Assembly (NCBI RefSeq): GCF_014202435.1
Contig: NZ_JACHGU010000003.1
Coordinates: forward strand, 186,001-250,000
Source of the DNA: Pseudoxanthomonas broegbernensis
GTDB lineage: Bacteria; Pseudomonadota; Gammaproteobacteria; Xanthomonadales; Xanthomonadaceae
Length of the DNA: 64,000 nt
Direction: 5' to 3'
In this document: piece by piece, positions 22,802 to 30,093 of the stretch
Position numbering within the stretch: position 1 is the first letter of the stretch
Layout of the letters: every line of letters starts with the position of its first letter
Notes under the pieces: generated by a model
Databases searched by the model: none
What the model was told of the DNA's origin: nothing
The model's input: the letters and a program-made list of their open reading frames with translations, nothing else
Program-made: the position numbers and the translations under genes

Positions 22802-23955
22802 CGCAAGGCCGCCGTTGCGCTTGCGGAGAGGGCCCGCTGTGAGACTTCAAGGATTTCGTCGACGACGTCGGTCGCCATCCCCCATCTGGCGAACTCGGGT
22901 TCGAACTCGTCCAGCGAGAGCAGGCCCGCGGCCGTGAAGGCACCTGTGGCCACGGTCTTGCCGGCGGCAAGCTTTCTCGCCAGCAGGATTGTGGCCATGC
23001 AGGGGATTTCGGGGCCATCGTCGTTGTCGGCGGCGATATGCCAGGCGCGCCGTACGGGGCACCCGGCATGGTCGAGCCCTTCGACGTGCACGACCATTCC
23101 GCCCAGCGGTGTACCCAGCGTGTCAAACACGCCACTGATGCGGTCCAGTAGCCCGGCTAGGCGCTCCGGCCGCTTCAGCAGGCCCATGCCGCGCAGCGCC
23201 GCCAGCACGGCGAAGGCGCACTGCGTTGCGGCAACCTCGAGCGCCGCGCGGAACATCACCCGGTCGCGCACGCCGTATCGCGCCGGGAACAGTTCAAGGT
23301 CGGGGATGTCGCACAACGCGCCGATGCGCGGGCGCAAGCGCTTGAACTCAACGCGCTCGGGTGTGGCCCATCCAGGTGATTGCGTCCACTGCCCTCCTCG
23401 CCAGACGCAGATCGGCTTGCCGCAGTAGCTCAGCACCGCCGCCAGCGTCGCCTTGCCCCGCGGCGCAGTCTGCGCAGGTGCGATGCAGATATCGATCGCA
23501 TGCAGGGCCCGCCAACCAGCGGACAGGTGATCGACGACGGCCGAGGACAGCGCTGGCACCGTACTCGCACCGCTGATGGCCACTCTTCCAGCCTGCTGGA
23601 ATGCGTCCTGCAATGCTGATGGAAAATCGCAAACGAAGCGACGGCCGTCAGCCAGGTCAATGTAATGCGTCCCGGCGCGTGCGGCCGCGCGTGCCACCGC
23701 ATACGACTGCTCCTGGAACGGGCCGGCCGTGTGAATCACCAGGTCGACGCCCAGTGCAGCCAGGGTTCGGCTGAAGTCGGGAGCATTGCAGTCGATCGGG
23801 ACGGCGCTGGCCGGCCCGTCCAGGGTGTCTGCGAATCGCTGGGCCCGCCCGGCATTGCGTCCCGCTACGAGCAGGTCGATGTTCGCATCGCCCGCAAGCG
23901 CACGACAGATGCGGGCACCGAAATTTCCGTAGCCGCCCAGTACCAGCGTCTTCAT
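22798..23955 (-). CDS. Saccharopine-dehydrogenase-like NAD(P)-binding protein
   Basis: A 385-residue protein opening with a Rossmann motif (LVLGGYGNFGARICRAL) and the family segments DLLVAGRN, DLVIHTAGPFQEQSYAVARAA and HYIDLADGRRFVCDF. This is the saccharopine dehydrogenase NADP-binding domain type, not a classical SDR, since no YxxxK pair is evident. First gene of the cassette with DoxX-like and DUF2269 genes. Upstream at 24023-24037 lies a palindrome that may be its operator. The DNA here is visibly less GC-rich than the core genes around it. Substrate unknown. Confidence 0.85.
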   Translation of the reverse strand: MKTLVLGGYGNFGARICRALAGDANIDLLVAGRNAGRAQRFADTLDGPASAVPIDCNAPDFSRTLAALGVDLVIHTAGPFQEQSYAVARAAARAGTHYIDLADGRRFVCDFPSALQDAFQQAGRVAISGASTVPALSSAVVDHLSAGWRALHAIDICIAPAQTAPRGKATLAAVLSYCGKPICVWRGGQWTQSPGWATPERVEFKRLRPRIGALCDIPDLELFPARYGVRDRVMFRAALEVAATQCAFAVLAALRGMGLLKRPERLAGLLDRISGVFDTLGTPLGGMVVHVEGLDHAGCPVRRAWHIAADNDDGPEIPCMATILLARKLAAGKTVATGAFTAAGLLSLDEFEPEFARWGMATDVVDEILEVSQRALSASATAALR

Positions 23956-24022
23956 CCGTTCCCGGTGCTCCTTGGCCGCAGCGGGCAGTATCGTCGAATA
24001 GGCGCGCTTCGCGCATCGCCTC

Positions 24023-24037
24023 TGATCGATGCGATCA
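24023..24037. promoter_or_regulatory. Palindromic operator candidate upstream of island cassette
   Basis: TGATCG-ATG-CGATCA is a perfect 6-bp inverted repeat with a 3-bp spacer. It lies in the 107-bp gap between the integrase remnant and the saccharopine-dehydrogenase-like gene, 68 bp upstream of that gene's start. Such a site would suit a TetR-, LysR- or ArsR-type regulator, but no regulator gene is present in the island. Confidence 0.4.
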
Positions 24038-24062
24038 AATCGCGGCCCACGCCGTGCGGTCC

Positions 24063-25371
24063 CTACACGTTGATGGGTGGCGAATGCATCGACGAGGCGC
24101 CTTCGGTGCCCGACCGGACAGCGGCCAAGCCATCGCCTTCCAGGCGAACGGAGGCTTGCCCACTGTTCTCACGCAGATCGTCGAGGCGGTCCGCCCACGC
24201 CTGCATCATGTTCCGCCGTTCCTCCAGATACTTGGCCAGGTTGTACGTTCCGCGAGTCTCGTTGGGGTCCTTTTGGGAAAGTTGCCGTTCGATGACGTCC
24301 GGGTTCCAACCCAGCTCATTGAGTCGCGTCGATGCCGTATGGCGGAAGCCATGGCCCGTCATCTGCTCCTTGGTGTAGCCAAGACGCCGCAATGCCCCGT
24401 TGATCGAGTTTTCCGACATGGGACGATGCCTGTCCCTGATACCGGGGAAGACGAGCTTTCCGCGACCGGTCAAACGATGCAAGTCGCGCAAGATCGCCAA
24501 TGCCTGCTTCGATAGCGGCACGAAATGCACCGGCGTGTGCGGGTTTTCCTTCGCAGCCCGGCGCAGCTTCCGTCGGACTGCAGGTATCCGCCAAACGCCA
24601 GTCTCCAGGTTGACCTCATCCCAGGCGATGCCACGCAGTTCACCCGGCCGGCAGAAGACCAACGGCGCCAGCCGCAACGCACTGAGCACGACCACCGTGC
24701 CTTGGTATCCGTCGATCGCGCGCAACAAGGCCCCCACGTCCTCGGGCTCGGTCAGCGCGGCGTAGTGGCGCCCAATAGCCTTGGGAAGGGCGTAGACCAG
24801 GGGACCCGCGGGGTCGTACTTGGCCGCTCCGGTCGCAATGGCGTAGGAATATCCGACTGACAACCTGTCGAACGCGGCCTGCGGTGTTGAGGGTGCCTCG
24901 TTTGACCAGGCGCTGGAGGACGGCGAGAACCACCGGTGCTTCGATCTCGGCGATCGGCATCGGCCCCAGCCAGGGGAAGATATGGTGTTCAAGCCAACAC
25001 ATGACCTTGTCCAGTTGGTCGGGCATCCATTCCGACTTCATCTTCTCCAGCCACGCCCGGCCGACGGCCTCGAACGTATTGGCTTGCGAGATGTTGCGCG
25101 TGAGCCGGTCCGCCTTGCGCTTGAGGGTGGGATCCACGCCGCTGCGCAGGAGGCGACGCTGCTCGTCGCGCAGTTCCCGGGCTTGAGCGAGGCTGGTGCC
25201 TGGATAGTCGCTTCCAGCGAGATCATCCGTTCGGACTTGCCGAAGCAATAGCGGAACCGCCAGAAGCTTTTTCCCGGCGGGGGTGACCTCGATACACAGG
25301 CCGTCCTGATCGGCGACGCGATAGAGCTTGTCGCGCGGGCGTAGCGCCCTAAGTCCTTTGTCGGTAAGCAT
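24063..25371 (-). pseudogene. P4-type tyrosine integrase, inactivated by frameshifts
   Basis: A phage-P4-like integrase of the kind that inserts islands into tRNA genes. The N-terminal arm-binding domain starts at MLTDKGLRALRPRDK (ATG 25371). The catalytic part has CRPGELR, the HGFRHTASTRL box and the tyrosine in RGTYNLAKYLEERR, so all catalytic residues are present. However, the frame is broken at three places. An extra base near 25263 and a missing base near 25214 shift about 16 codons that in the other frame read WRFRYCFGKSERMISL. A third shift near 24845 lies between VVSRIF and YAIATGAAKYDP. The gene is 190 bp from tRNA-Cys. Probably a decayed integrase; sequencing indels are the alternative. 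Confidence 0.85.
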
Positions 25372-25382
25372 TTTTCGACCCC

Positions 25383-25445
25383 ACACGAGTAGAAATCCGC
25401 GCGGGAGACGAGTAGAACGCCGTTCTACCCAGAATCTACTCGTGT
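25383..25445. repeat. Nested direct and inverted GTAGA repeats between integrase and tRNA-Cys
   Basis: ACACGAGTAGA (25383-25393) and TCTACTCGTGT (25435-25445) form a perfect 11-bp inverted repeat around a second one, GTAGAACG-C-CGTTCTAC (25412-25428). ACGAGTAGA also recurs directly at 25408-25416. The four GTAGA/TCTAC cores therefore form a symmetric array ending 12 bp upstream of the integrase ATG. Likely integrase arm-type sites or the operator of the integrase promoter. Confidence 0.6.
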
Positions 25446-25485
25446 TCGCCGCGGGCTAGCATGGATTTTGCTGGCACGCCGTGGG

Positions 25486-25520
25486 ACGAAAAAACCCCTT
25501 AACTGCTTGTTTCCAAGGGG
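25486..25520 (-). terminator. Rho-independent terminator after tRNA-Cys
   Basis: Read on the minus strand, CCCCTT (25520-25515) and AAGGGG (25500-25495) form a stem with a 14-base loop, followed by TTTTTT. It lies 38 bp downstream of the tRNA-Cys 3' end and is correctly oriented to end its transcript. Confidence 0.8.
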
Positions 25521-25557
25521 GTTTCGGGACTAGGTGAGACGACATGGAATCGTCAGA

Positions 25558-25631
25558 TGGAGGCCTGGGTCGGAATTGAACCGGCGTACGCGGATTTGCA
25601 GTCCGCTGCATAACCACTCTGCCACCAGGCC
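25558..25631 (-). tRNA. tRNA-Cys (anticodon GCA)
   Basis: A 74-nt cloverleaf on the minus strand. The acceptor stem pairs GGCCTGG with CCAGGCC, followed by discriminator T and an encoded CCA. The anticodon loop is CTGCAAA with anticodon GCA, flanked by the GCGGA/TCCGC stem, and the T arm contains GGTTCAATTCC. It is the probable attachment site of the island on its 3' side, next to the integrase remnant. I did not find a second copy of its 3' end elsewhere in the window. Confidence 0.97.
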
Positions 25632-26137
25632 GGTGGACGCATGCCGGGAGTGCGCGATGCACGCGTTCATCCGGCAAAAATAAAACCCCGTCGCCGGGGC
25701 CTTTCCTCGCTCCCCGTCGATGCCATGCGCCATGGCCGGGGCCTGTGGGCCGGAACGGGGAACGGCCCCGTTGCGGCTCACCGAGACCCACGCTTCCCGC
25801 AGGGTGGTGCGAAGTCTCGATCCGTCCGCATTATGGCCCACCGCCGCGCTTTCTGACAACACCCGTTTCGCTGCGCTTTCAATGATTTGCCCCCCGCGGC
25901 AGGCGCGGCCACGCCTCGCTGCGGCAACGGCGTGCCAGGAGCGCGGCCCTGCACGAACGCATCGCCGCTCGCACCCGGCTCCAGCCCGCGCGCAAACCGG
26001 ATGGAGACGGTGCATGCCGCGTTCGGGCGTCCCCAAGCGTCCCCGCGAGCGAATTCACGGCGTGCTGAACCGCCTGCGGACATGCTGGGCGCACGCCACC
26101 AAGGCGCCCCTCTTCCGTCACGCTCCGGAGCATCGCC
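25632..26137. other. 506-bp region without a recognisable gene
   Basis: Upstream of tRNA-Cys on the minus strand is a terminator-like hairpin (25686-25699) followed by T-rich DNA. The remaining 400 bp hold only short open frames without ribosome binding sites or family resemblance; one of them would run through the tRNA on the same strand and is discarded. No promoter or further tRNA could be supported. Confidence 0.5.
25676..25699 (-). terminator. Terminator-like hairpin upstream of tRNA-Cys
   Basis: On the minus strand CCCCG-GCGA-CGGGG (25699-25686) is followed by TTTTATTTTT. It would end transcription arriving from the right before the tRNA-Cys gene. The gene it serves is not evident in the next 400 bp, so it may be left over from a lost or unrecognised transcript. 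Confidence 0.6.
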
Positions 26138-26551
26138 ATGAACCGCCTTCCCCTCCTGCTGGCCGCCGCCGTCCTGGTCATGCCGCTCGTCGCCTGCGAC
26201 CGCCCTGCGCGCCAGCAGGCCCAGGACGAGGCCGCGCGCGCGGCCGACCATGCCGCCGCCGCCGCCGACCGCGCCGCGGCGGCCACCGAAACCGCCGCCG
26301 CTTCCGCGGTGGAGGCCGCGCGCGAAGCCGGCGACACCGCCCAGGCACGCGCCCAGGCCGCCGCCGACCAGAGCGAACAGGCGCTGGACCGGGCCGGCGA
26401 AGCGACCCGCGATACCGCCGAACGCGCCGCCGCGGCCACCCGCGATGCCGCGGCCCGCGCCGCCGACGCCACCGCCGACGCGGCCGAGAAAACCGCCGAG
26501 CGCGCGAGGGAGATGGCGGACAAGGCCGAACGCAACGCCGACACTCCCTGA
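26138..26551 (+). CDS. Alanine-rich coiled-coil lipoprotein
   Basis: A 137-residue predicted lipoprotein. A hydrophobic signal ends in the lipobox LVAC with Cys20 as the lipidated residue; aspartate follows it, which in E. coli favours inner-membrane retention. The rest is almost entirely Ala, Asp, Glu, Arg and Thr in heptad-like runs ([19 protein letters not shown]), predicted as one long helix or coiled coil. It recalls Lpp-like or stress-related envelope lipoproteins, but no family can be named. It lies upstream of mccB with a 160-bp gap. Confidence 0.75.
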   Translation: MNRLPLLLAAAVLVMPLVACDRPARQQAQDEAARAADHAAAAADRAAAATETAAASAVEAAREAGDTAQARAQAAADQSEQALDRAGEATRDTAERAAAATRDAAARAADATADAAEKTAERAREMADKAERNADTP

Positions 26552-26711
26552 TCCCGCGCGGCCTTCCCGGCGGCGCGTCCAAGCGCGTCCGTCCGTTCCG
26601 CCCTGGCCCGCCGACGGCGCACGAAGCGCGCGCGTCGTCGTGCTGCGCCGCCAGAATGCCCCGGCGTGCAACTGCCGTATGCTCTGCCGGCAGATGCACG
26701 CCGGGAACCCC

Positions 26712-28319
26712 ATGCCTGCCCTTCGCAGCCAGCTCGACACCCGTTCGCCCGAATTCGCCCGCCACGCCGAGCATCAACGCCGGCTCGCCGACGAGCTTCA
26801 CCGCCGCCTGCGGCAGGCTTCCCGCGGCGGCGGCGACAAGGCCCGGCAGCGCCATGGCGAACGCGGCAAGCTGCTGGCGCGCGAGCGCATCGACGCCCTG
26901 CTCGACCCCGGCTCGCCGTTCCTGGAAATCGCACCGCTGGCGGCCGAGGACATGTACGACGGCGCCGCGCCGGGCGCGGGCATCGTCTGCGGCATCGGCA
27001 CGGTGTGCGGGCTGGAGGTGGTGGTCGTGGCCAACGACGCCACGGTCAAGGGCGGCACCTACTTCCCGATGACGGTGAAGAAGCACCTGCGCGCGCAGGA
27101 GATCGCGCGCGAGAACCGGCTGCCCTGCATCTACCTGGTCGACTCCGGCGGTGCCTTCCTGCCGCTGCAGGACGAGGTGTTCCCCGACAAGGAGCACTTC
27201 GGCCGCATCTTCTACAACCAGGCGCGGCTGAGCGCGGAGAACATCCCGCAGGTCGCGGTGGTGATGGGCAGTTGCACCGCCGGCGGTGCCTATGTACCGG
27301 CGATGTGCGACGAAAGCGTGATCGTGCGCGGCCAGGGAACGATCTTCCTCGGCGGCCCGCCGCTGGTGAAGGCGGCCACCGGCGAGGTGGTCGACGCCGA
27401 GGCGCTGGGCGGGGCCGACGTGCATACCGCCGTGTCCGGCGTGGCCGACCACTACGCCGAGGACGACGCGCACGCGCTGCGGATCGCGCGCGGCATCGTC
27501 GGCCACTTCAACCGCAGGAAGACCATCGCGCTGGCCACGCGCGAACCGCGCGAACCGCTGTACCCGGCGCAGGAACTGTACGGCATCGTCCCGGCCGACA
27601 CCCGGCGCCCGTTCGACGTGCGCGAGGTGATCGCGCGGCTGGTGGACGGCAGCCAGCTCGACGAGTTCAAGGCGCGCTACGGCAAGACCCTGGTCGCCGG
27701 CTTCGCCCACCTGCACGGCTATCCGGTGGGCATCGTGGCCAACAACGGCATCCTGTTCTCCGAGAGCGCGCTCAAGGGCGCGCACTTCATCGAGCTGTGC
27801 AACCAGCGCGGCATCCCGCTGGTGTTCCTGCAGAACATCACCGGCTTCATGGTCGGCCGCAAGTACGAGAACGCGGGCATCGCCAAGGACGGAGCCAAGA
27901 TGGTCACCGCGGTGGCGTGCTCGTCGGTACCCAAGTTCACCGTGGTCATCGGCGGCAGCTTCGGCGCCGGCAACTACGCCATGTGCGGCCGCGCCTACGG
28001 CGCCCGCTTCCTGTGGATGTGGCCCAACGCGCGGATCAGCGTGATGGGCGGCGAGCAGGCCGCCAGCGTGCTGGCCACGGTGCGCCGCGATGCCATCGAG
28101 GCCGGTGGCGGCAACTGGAGCGTGGAAGAGGAAGAGGCGTTCAAGGCGCCGGTGCGCGAACAGTACGAGCACCAGGGCAGCCCCTGGTACGCCACCGCGC
28201 GCCTTTGGGACGACGGCATCATCGACCCGGTCGATACCCGCCGCGTACTGGCCCTGGCGCTGTCGGCCTCGCTCAACGCGCCGGTCGAGCCGGCCAAGTT
28301 CGGCGTGTTCCGGATGTAG
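26712..28319 (+). CDS. mccB: Methylcrotonyl-CoA carboxylase, carboxyltransferase (beta) subunit
   Basis: The 535-residue beta subunit (LiuB) transfers CO2 from carboxybiotin to 3-methylcrotonyl-CoA in leucine breakdown. Typical features are the N-terminal [21 protein letters not shown], the CoA-binding [13 protein letters not shown], and in the second half [20 protein letters not shown] and [16 protein letters not shown]. Its partner mccA, with liuC and mvaB, is 4.9 kb downstream, separated by a GH8 gene and the feo operon. No liuA (isovaleryl-CoA dehydrogenase) is immediately upstream. ATG 26712 is chosen because family similarity begins at [12 protein letters not shown]. Confidence 0.96.
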   Translation: MPALRSQLDTRSPEFARHAEHQRRLADELHRRLRQASRGGGDKARQRHGERGKLLARERIDALLDPGSPFLEIAPLAAEDMYDGAAPGAGIVCGIGTVCGLEVVVVANDATVKGGTYFPMTVKKHLRAQEIARENRLPCIYLVDSGGAFLPLQDEVFPDKEHFGRIFYNQARLSAENIPQVAVVMGSCTAGGAYVPAMCDESVIVRGQGTIFLGGPPLVKAATGEVVDAEALGGADVHTAVSGVADHYAEDDAHALRIARGIVGHFNRRKTIALATREPREPLYPAQELYGIVPADTRRPFDVREVIARLVDGSQLDEFKARYGKTLVAGFAHLHGYPVGIVANNGILFSESALKGAHFIELCNQRGIPLVFLQNITGFMVGRKYENAGIAKDGAKMVTAVACSSVPKFTVVIGGSFGAGNYAMCGRAYGARFLWMWPNARISVMGGEQAASVLATVRRDAIEAGGGNWSVEEEEAFKAPVREQYEHQGSPWYATARLWDDGIIDPVDTRRVLALALSASLNAPVEPAKFGVFRM

Positions 28320-28480
28320 GACGGCCGGGCCGGGGAACCCGGCCTCGCCGCTCGCCTGGCGCTCGTCCGCCTCCTGGACGGAGCCCGCGCCGCATGCGTG
28401 CATGCCGTCCGATGGCTTGCGGCGCCGGATGTTACCGCTATCTGCTATGGTCCCGGCGAATCGAAAAACCGGACCTGCCG

Positions 28481-29806
28481 ATGCCCTCGCCCGCCCTGCG
28501 CTTCTGCGCCGCCCTGCTCTTCGTGCTGGCCCTGCCGGCCTGCGCCCGCGGCGCCGATGCCCCGCTCGACGCCGCCGCGGGCGCCGCGCCCGCCACGGAG
28601 GCGGCCGGTGCGGTCGCCACCGGGCGCTATCCGGACCTGTTCACCGAAACCGGCTACGACAGCGATGCGGTCCAGGCCAAGGTCCAGGCCGCGTTCACGC
28701 AGTTGTTCCACGGCGATCCGCGCGAGCAGGCCGTCTACTACGAGACCGGCCGCAACGCACGCGGCCCGCTGGCCTACATCCACGACGTCAACAGCGGCGA
28801 CGTGCGCTCGGAGGGCATGTCCTACGGGATGATGATCGCCGTGCAACTGGACCGGAAGCACGAGTTCGACGCGATCTGGAACTGGGCCACGACCCACATG
28901 TACCAGGACGACCCGGCGCACCCGGCGTACGGCTACTTCGCCTGGTCGGTCTCCACCGACGGCGTGCCCAACGACGAGATGCCCGCCCCGGACGGCGAGG
29001 AATACTTCATCACCGCGCTGTACTTCGCCTCGGCGCGCTGGGGCGAGGGCGAGGGCATCCACGCCTACCGCGCCCAGGCCGACCGGCTGCTGGCCGACAT
29101 CCTGCACCGCGGCCAGATCAGCGGCGCAACCGTGACCAACCCCAAGGCCACGGCCACCAACCTGTTCGACCGGCAGGCAAAGATGGTCCGCTTCACCCCG
29201 GACCTGCCCAACGCCCGGCACACCGACGCCTCCTACCACCTGCCGGCGTTCTACGAGGTCTGGGCGCGGGTCGGGCCGCAGGCCGACCGTGCGTTCTGGC
29301 ACGAGGCCGCGCAGGTCAGCCGCGACTACTTCGCCAAGGCCGCGCACCCGCGCACCGCGCTGACGCCCGACTACGGCAACTTCGACGGCACGCCCTGGGC
29401 AGCCCCGTGGCGTCCGGAGGCGGTGGATTTCCGCTACGACGCCTGGCGCACGGCGATGAACTGGTCGATGGACTGGTCCTGGTGGCGCGCCGACCCGCGC
29501 CAGGTGGAGCTGAGCAACCGCCTGCAGGCGTTCTTCCGCTCCCAGGGCATGGACCGCTACCAGAGCCTGTACACCCTGAAGGGCAAGCCGCTGGGCGGCG
29601 GCCAGACCACCGGCCTGGTGGCCATGAACGCGGTGTCCTCGCTGGCCGCCGACGACCCGCGCCGGCTGGAGTTCGTGCGCGCGCTGTGGGAGCGGCCGGT
29701 GCCGGAAGGACACCACCGCTACTACGACGGCATGCTCTACCTGATGGCCCTGCTCCATTGCAGCGGCCAGTACCGGGCGTGGATTCCGGAGCCGCAGGCC
29801 CCCTGA
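28481..29806 (+). CDS. GH8 reducing-end xylose-releasing exo-oligoxylanase (lipoprotein)
   Basis: A 441-residue glycoside hydrolase family 8 enzyme. The N-terminus is a lipoprotein signal with lipobox LPAC (Cys21), placing it on the periplasmic face of a membrane. HDVNSGDVRSEGMSYGMM contains the likely general acid Glu111 in the family's SEGMSYG motif, followed by the aromatic-rich GH8 barrel (WNWATTHMYQDD, RYDAWRTAMNWSMDWSWW). The overall pattern matches Rex enzymes that remove xylose from the reducing end of xylo-oligosaccharides. It sits alone between mccB and the feo operon; no other xylan genes are adjacent. Confidence 0.88.
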   Translation: MPSPALRFCAALLFVLALPACARGADAPLDAAAGAAPATEAAGAVATGRYPDLFTETGYDSDAVQAKVQAAFTQLFHGDPREQAVYYETGRNARGPLAYIHDVNSGDVRSEGMSYGMMIAVQLDRKHEFDAIWNWATTHMYQDDPAHPAYGYFAWSVSTDGVPNDEMPAPDGEEYFITALYFASARWGEGEGIHAYRAQADRLLADILHRGQISGATVTNPKATATNLFDRQAKMVRFTPDLPNARHTDASYHLPAFYEVWARVGPQADRAFWHEAAQVSRDYFAKAAHPRTALTPDYGNFDGTPWAAPWRPEAVDFRYDAWRTAMNWSMDWSWWRADPRQVELSNRLQAFFRSQGMDRYQSLYTLKGKPLGGGQTTGLVAMNAVSSLAADDPRRLEFVRALWERPVPEGHHRYYDGMLYLMALLHCSGQYRAWIPEPQAP

Positions 29807-29822
29807 CCGCGGCCGGGCGGCG

Positions 29823-30080
29823 CTAGCGCTTCGGCTCCGGCCCGCAGCCGTCGCACCCCCCGCAGGCGGAGGCGCCCGGGCCCGTGCCGGCCGGCGCGAT
29901 GCGCCGCGCCAGCGCGCGCATCCAGGCCGGCCGGCCCTCGCGCACCAGCGGCGCGGCCAGCGCGATCCGTCCCCGTCGCAGGGGGCCTGGGAGCTGCTTC
30001 TTGGCGAAGATCCACAGCGCCAGCACCACCACCGCGCCGACCAGCGCGTATTGCAGCGGCAACGGCAGGTCCAGGTTCAT
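29823..30080 (-). CDS. Small membrane protein with Cys-rich tail, downstream of feoB (DUF6587-like)
   Basis: An 85-residue protein with one membrane helix (YALVGAVVVLALWIF), a basic cytoplasmic segment and a C-terminal cluster CGGCDGC. It follows feoB after 13 bp, the position taken by FeoC-like accessory proteins in other bacteria. I recall a DUF6587 family in this place in xanthomonads. The cysteine cluster could bind Fe(II) or a cluster during ferrous iron uptake, which is inference from position and composition. Confidence 0.75.
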   Translation of the reverse strand: MNLDLPLPLQYALVGAVVVLALWIFAKKQLPGPLRRGRIALAAPLVREGRPAWMRALARRIAPAGTGPGASACGGCDGCGPEPKR

Positions 30081-30093
30081 CCGCGCATCTCCG

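Noticed and set aside
22798-23955. Classical SDR enzyme
   Set aside because: The N-terminal Rossmann motif is of the saccharopine dehydrogenase type and no YxxxK catalytic pair is found in the right place.
21696-24062. Second copy of the tRNA-Cys 3' end as the other att site of the island
   Set aside because: I compared the left part of the island with the tRNA 3' end by eye and found no convincing direct repeat, so the left boundary is not assigned to an att site.
25530-26036. Minus-strand open frame across the tRNA-Cys gene
   Set aside because: It would read through the tRNA and both terminator hairpins and has no family resemblance.
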